Positions 61,788-64,000 of a stretch of 64,000 nt of DNA are shown here, piece after piece. Each line of letters starts with the position of its first letter. The stretch's first letter is position 1. The DNA is from Armatimonadota bacterium (lineage in GTDB: Bacteria; Armatimonadota; UBA5829; DSUL01). The position numbers and the translations under genes were made by a program. The notes beneath the pieces were generated by a model. That model searched no databases. It had not been told where the DNA came from and saw only the letters and a program-made list of their open reading frames with translations. The DNA lies in NCBI GenBank assembly GCA_020846715.1, contig JADLDK010000022.1, positions 1 to 64,000 on the forward strand, written 5' to 3'.

Positions 61788-63398
61788 ATGAGAGATTCTG
61801 GAAGGCACGAAAAAGGCAGGGGGGTGCTTTCACGTCTGCGGAAATGCGGACGTGACGGTATCGCAACAGTCGCCATTGTTGTGGCTGGCGGCCTGACGAT
61901 GCTTCTGATGTGGCTGACGCCGTATCATCCGAAGGCCTCTTCCTCTGACAAAGCTATTGTTTATCCTGTGTCCGGGCTGGATAGCCGGGCCGCGCTTCTT
62001 CCTTCCGAAATGACCACGCAGGCCGGGAGCCTGAGCGACGACAGCGGTGACGGGTGGAACGGAGTGCCGCCCCCGCAGCCGCGCGACCACGCGCGGGAGA
62101 CTCCTGGTTACACACTCTGGCGTGTCGCTTTTCAAAACGCGCTCAAGAAGCTGGATAAGGCGGGACTGACGACGGAGGCTCAGGAACTGAGGCGCTGGTT
62201 TCACAAGTATCACGCGCATGAAGCGACCCGATGCCTGGCAGGCGAAGGGCCCGCAGCGGCCGTATCCCCACTTTTCAATGCGCGGGAAGTGAGGCGGCGA
62301 ATTTCTCCACCTCCCGCTACCGGCTTCCAACGCTTTTACGGATACAAGGTTGTGCTGCCGTGGAACCGAGCTGTTTACTACTACCGCGGAGATCCGATCA
62401 GCCCTGACACGCCGTTTCTTCTCCACGACAGGGGTGTCAGTGACTCCGGCTCTCCAGCCCGGCTGATGGACGGCTTGGAAAATCTTTTCCGCGAGGCCGG
62501 CGTCACCGATGAGGTCACCCGTCGAGTACTGCTCAGAGTCTCCGCAAGGGAGGGCGGATTTGACGCGATAAACACCTGGGACACGGGTTATGTTTCGGTC
62601 GGGTTCATCCAGTTTACGACAGGTGAGCGCGCGGCCGGACACTCACTTGTCCGGGTGCTGCAGCGTATGAAAGACGCTCAGGCGCGAAAGCCTGCCAACG
62701 AGTTCAAACGCTTCTTTTCTGATCATGGCATTGACGTGCGGCAGGGTGAGCTTTTTGTGCGCGATCCGCTGACCGGCGAGGTCAAGACTTCGCAGGATGC
62801 GGTGAAGTTGATTATCGAGGACAAGAGACTTGTCGCGATCTTTCAGGACGCGGGGCGAAAGTCCCGCGCGTTCCAGGTGGCACAGATACGGGAGGCGTTC
62901 AGGTCTTACTATCTGGCGGATAAGTTCTTCAGAATTCCTGTGACGGAAGTGTCTGTCCAGGTTGGTGAGGAGCCAGTCCGGAAGAGGTATGCCTACGGGG
63001 ATGAAGCTGTGCGGGTGGCGTCTGAGGCACAGAGCGCAGTCTCTGTCGCGGATGTTTCGGCAGCGACGGCGTCAGGGGAAAGTGCGCCTGGTGAGGACGC
63101 GCCGCAGACCCTCCCCGTGAAGCGCGTTGTGAGAAGACTGCCGGACCTGGTGGCGCGCTACTCAGATGTGCTTTACAGCGAGCGCGGCAGAGTGGCCCTG
63201 ACTGACCGGGCGGTGCAGCGCGGCGTCAAGAACGCCTCTGCAACTTTTCTGGCTGTCCTCGCGGAAGTGGCCGAAGGCCTCCCGCCAAATCTGAAGATGA
63301 TCCGTGGGCGGGAGAGCCAGATAGTGGCGGGTGTGAAGAACCGCATTGACGTGGTAAGCTCAACTGCCGATCCTCGGATGGCTGCGGCGAACCAGTGA
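61788..63398 (+). CDS. Membrane-anchored protein with lysozyme-like motif
   Basis: 536 aa. A basic N-terminus and one membrane helix (about 26-44, TVAIVVAGGLTMLLMWL) put the rest outside the membrane. The central region (about 240-300) has REGGFDAINTWDTGYVSVGFIQF. This Glu-containing stretch with SxGFIQF resembles the catalytic region of lysozyme/transglycosylase-fold enzymes, so peptidoglycan or glycan cleavage is possible. The C-terminal third is low in known signals, with an Ala/Ser/Glu linker near 420-440. It overlaps the GNAT gene by 4 nt (GTGA). The family is not firmly recognised. Confidence 0.75.
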   Translation: MRDSGRHEKGRGVLSRLRKCGRDGIATVAIVVAGGLTMLLMWLTPYHPKASSSDKAIVYPVSGLDSRAALLPSEMTTQAGSLSDDSGDGWNGVPPPQPRDHARETPGYTLWRVAFQNALKKLDKAGLTTEAQELRRWFHKYHAHEATRCLAGEGPAAAVSPLFNAREVRRRISPPPATGFQRFYGYKVVLPWNRAVYYYRGDPISPDTPFLLHDRGVSDSGSPARLMDGLENLFREAGVTDEVTRRVLLRVSAREGGFDAINTWDTGYVSVGFIQFTTGERAAGHSLVRVLQRMKDAQARKPANEFKRFFSDHGIDVRQGELFVRDPLTGEVKTSQDAVKLIIEDKRLVAIFQDAGRKSRAFQVAQIREAFRSYYLADKFFRIPVTEVSVQVGEEPVRKRYAYGDEAVRVASEAQSAVSVADVSAATASGESAPGEDAPQTLPVKRVVRRLPDLVARYSDVLYSERGRVALTDRAVQRGVKNASATFLAVLAEVAEGLPPNLKMIRGRESQIVAGVKNRIDVVSSTADPRMAAANQ

Positions 63399-63994
63399 AT
63401 GCTTCTGAACTGAGGCTCCACCGGATATCGGACGCATCGGATCCTCTCTTTCTGCCGTGGCTTGATCTGTTTCAGACGGCCTTTCCTCCGCATGAACAGA
63501 TTCAGTTCAGCAGGCTGCTTGGCCTGTTGAATGCGGACGCCCCGGACGTGAGCCTTGTCGCAGCTCTGGTAGACGGTAAGTTTGCCGGCATGGCGCTGTA
63601 TGAGCGGCGGGGTGACGTGGCGGCGCTCTGGTATCTGGCAGTGTGCCCAGAGCATCGGAGTCAAGGAATTGGCGCAAAACTTTATAAGACTATTATCAAA
63701 AGTCTGGACTGTGTGCGTGCGGTAGTCTATGAGATTGAGCGGCCGGACCAAATGCCGGATGAGACTCAGCGGCGGCTGGCGGAGCGGCGAATGGAGTTTT
63801 ACCGGCGGATGGGCGGGAGGATTGCGCTCAATCTCCGCTTCTGGATGTCGGTTGGCGACTGGCAGCCAAGGACCTTGATGTATCTGGTTATTCATCAACT
63901 GCAGCCCATAAGTGTAGAAGATGTCTTGCGAATCTTCTACAATTTGTTTCCAGAAGGAATTGAACCCCTTAGCGAGCCGCTCGTCCTGAAGTAG
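63395..63994 (+). CDS. GNAT-family N-acetyltransferase
   Basis: 199 aa. GNAT core with LAVCPEHRSQGIGAKLYK as the acetyl-CoA-binding motif A (about residues 89-106) and VYEIERPDQMPDETQRRLAE after it. The region GVAALW-type strand before motif A and YRRMGGRIAL near residue 135 are typical. The substrate is unknown. The GTG start overlaps the stop of the previous gene, so coupling is likely. Confidence 0.85.
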   Translation: MNASELRLHRISDASDPLFLPWLDLFQTAFPPHEQIQFSRLLGLLNADAPDVSLVAALVDGKFAGMALYERRGDVAALWYLAVCPEHRSQGIGAKLYKTIIKSLDCVRAVVYEIERPDQMPDETQRRLAERRMEFYRRMGGRIALNLRFWMSVGDWQPRTLMYLVIHQLQPISVEDVLRIFYNLFPEGIEPLSEPLVLK

Positions 63995-64000
63995 AGCAGC

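Noticed and set aside
1-64000. CRISPR arrays, insertion sequences, prophage genes
   Set aside because: No direct-repeat/spacer pattern, transposase, terminal repeats or phage genes were seen. XerC here is the housekeeping recombinase in its usual operon.

Overview
The window looks like chromosomal DNA of a diderm (Gram-negative-type) bacterium with fairly high GC. The evidence is a TolC-type outer-membrane channel, a Wza-type export protein, a Wzm/Wzt ABC exporter, and an exosortase with PEP-CTERM substrates. A Firmicutes-like gene order (xerC-hslV-hslU, and asd-dapA-RNase J) sits beside these. That mixture, with exosortase, RNase J and a diderm envelope, would fit a phylum such as Armatimonadota, but this is inference from gene content and not a marker-based placement. 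No insertion sequence, prophage or CRISPR array was seen.

Layout. 1-3126 (minus): the 5' 1042 codons of a large secreted surface protein that runs off the left edge, with a possibly structured leader. 3439-6574: xerC, hslV, hslU. 6615-9877 (minus): a PBP4-type DD-carboxypeptidase, a TPR protein and a Tat-exported unknown. 9994-11327: NfeD and SPFH membrane proteins. 11723-17680: an M16 peptidase, then dapB, asd, dapA and RNase J. 17878-24479: a MarR regulator and a tripartite TolC/MacA/MacB-type efflux operon ending in a small secreted protein. 24574-28286: a 45-residue exported peptide, MgtE, a 52-residue membrane protein in front of a TauE/SafE transporter, and an ICMT-like methyltransferase. 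28373-30637 (minus): ECF sigma factor, zinc-binding anti-sigma factor and secreted DUF5666-like protein. 30786-32154: a TIM-barrel isomerase-like protein and thioredoxin.

32348-57734 is a roughly 25-kb exopolysaccharide/exosortase locus. A promoter and a hairpin-rich leader of about 390 nt precede the initiating sugar transferase. Then come an EpsD-like prolyl isomerase, a PEP-CTERM protein, a Wzc-type tyrosine kinase, Wza, exosortase, EpsI, Wzm and Wzt. These are followed by a pyruvyltransferase, seven further glycosyltransferases or GT-C proteins, an acyltransferase, a ligase/polymerase, and finally a secreted clan-A glycoside hydrolase. The sugar transferase should load the lipid carrier, the glycosyltransferases extend the repeat, the exporters move it out, and the exosortase trims PEP-CTERM proteins that probably share the same matrix. 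A second PEP-CTERM gene with nearly the same tag lies at 60189-60992.

The right end holds a HAF-repeat protein split by an in-frame TAA, the second PEP-CTERM gene, a possible minus-strand small transcript, tRNA-Ser(TGA), a membrane-anchored protein with a lysozyme-like motif, and a GNAT acetyltransferase. The observations most worth following are the leader RNA of the polysaccharide operon, the shared variant PEP-CTERM tag, the composition break inside wzt, and the cryptic cysteine-protease-like region in the first gene.
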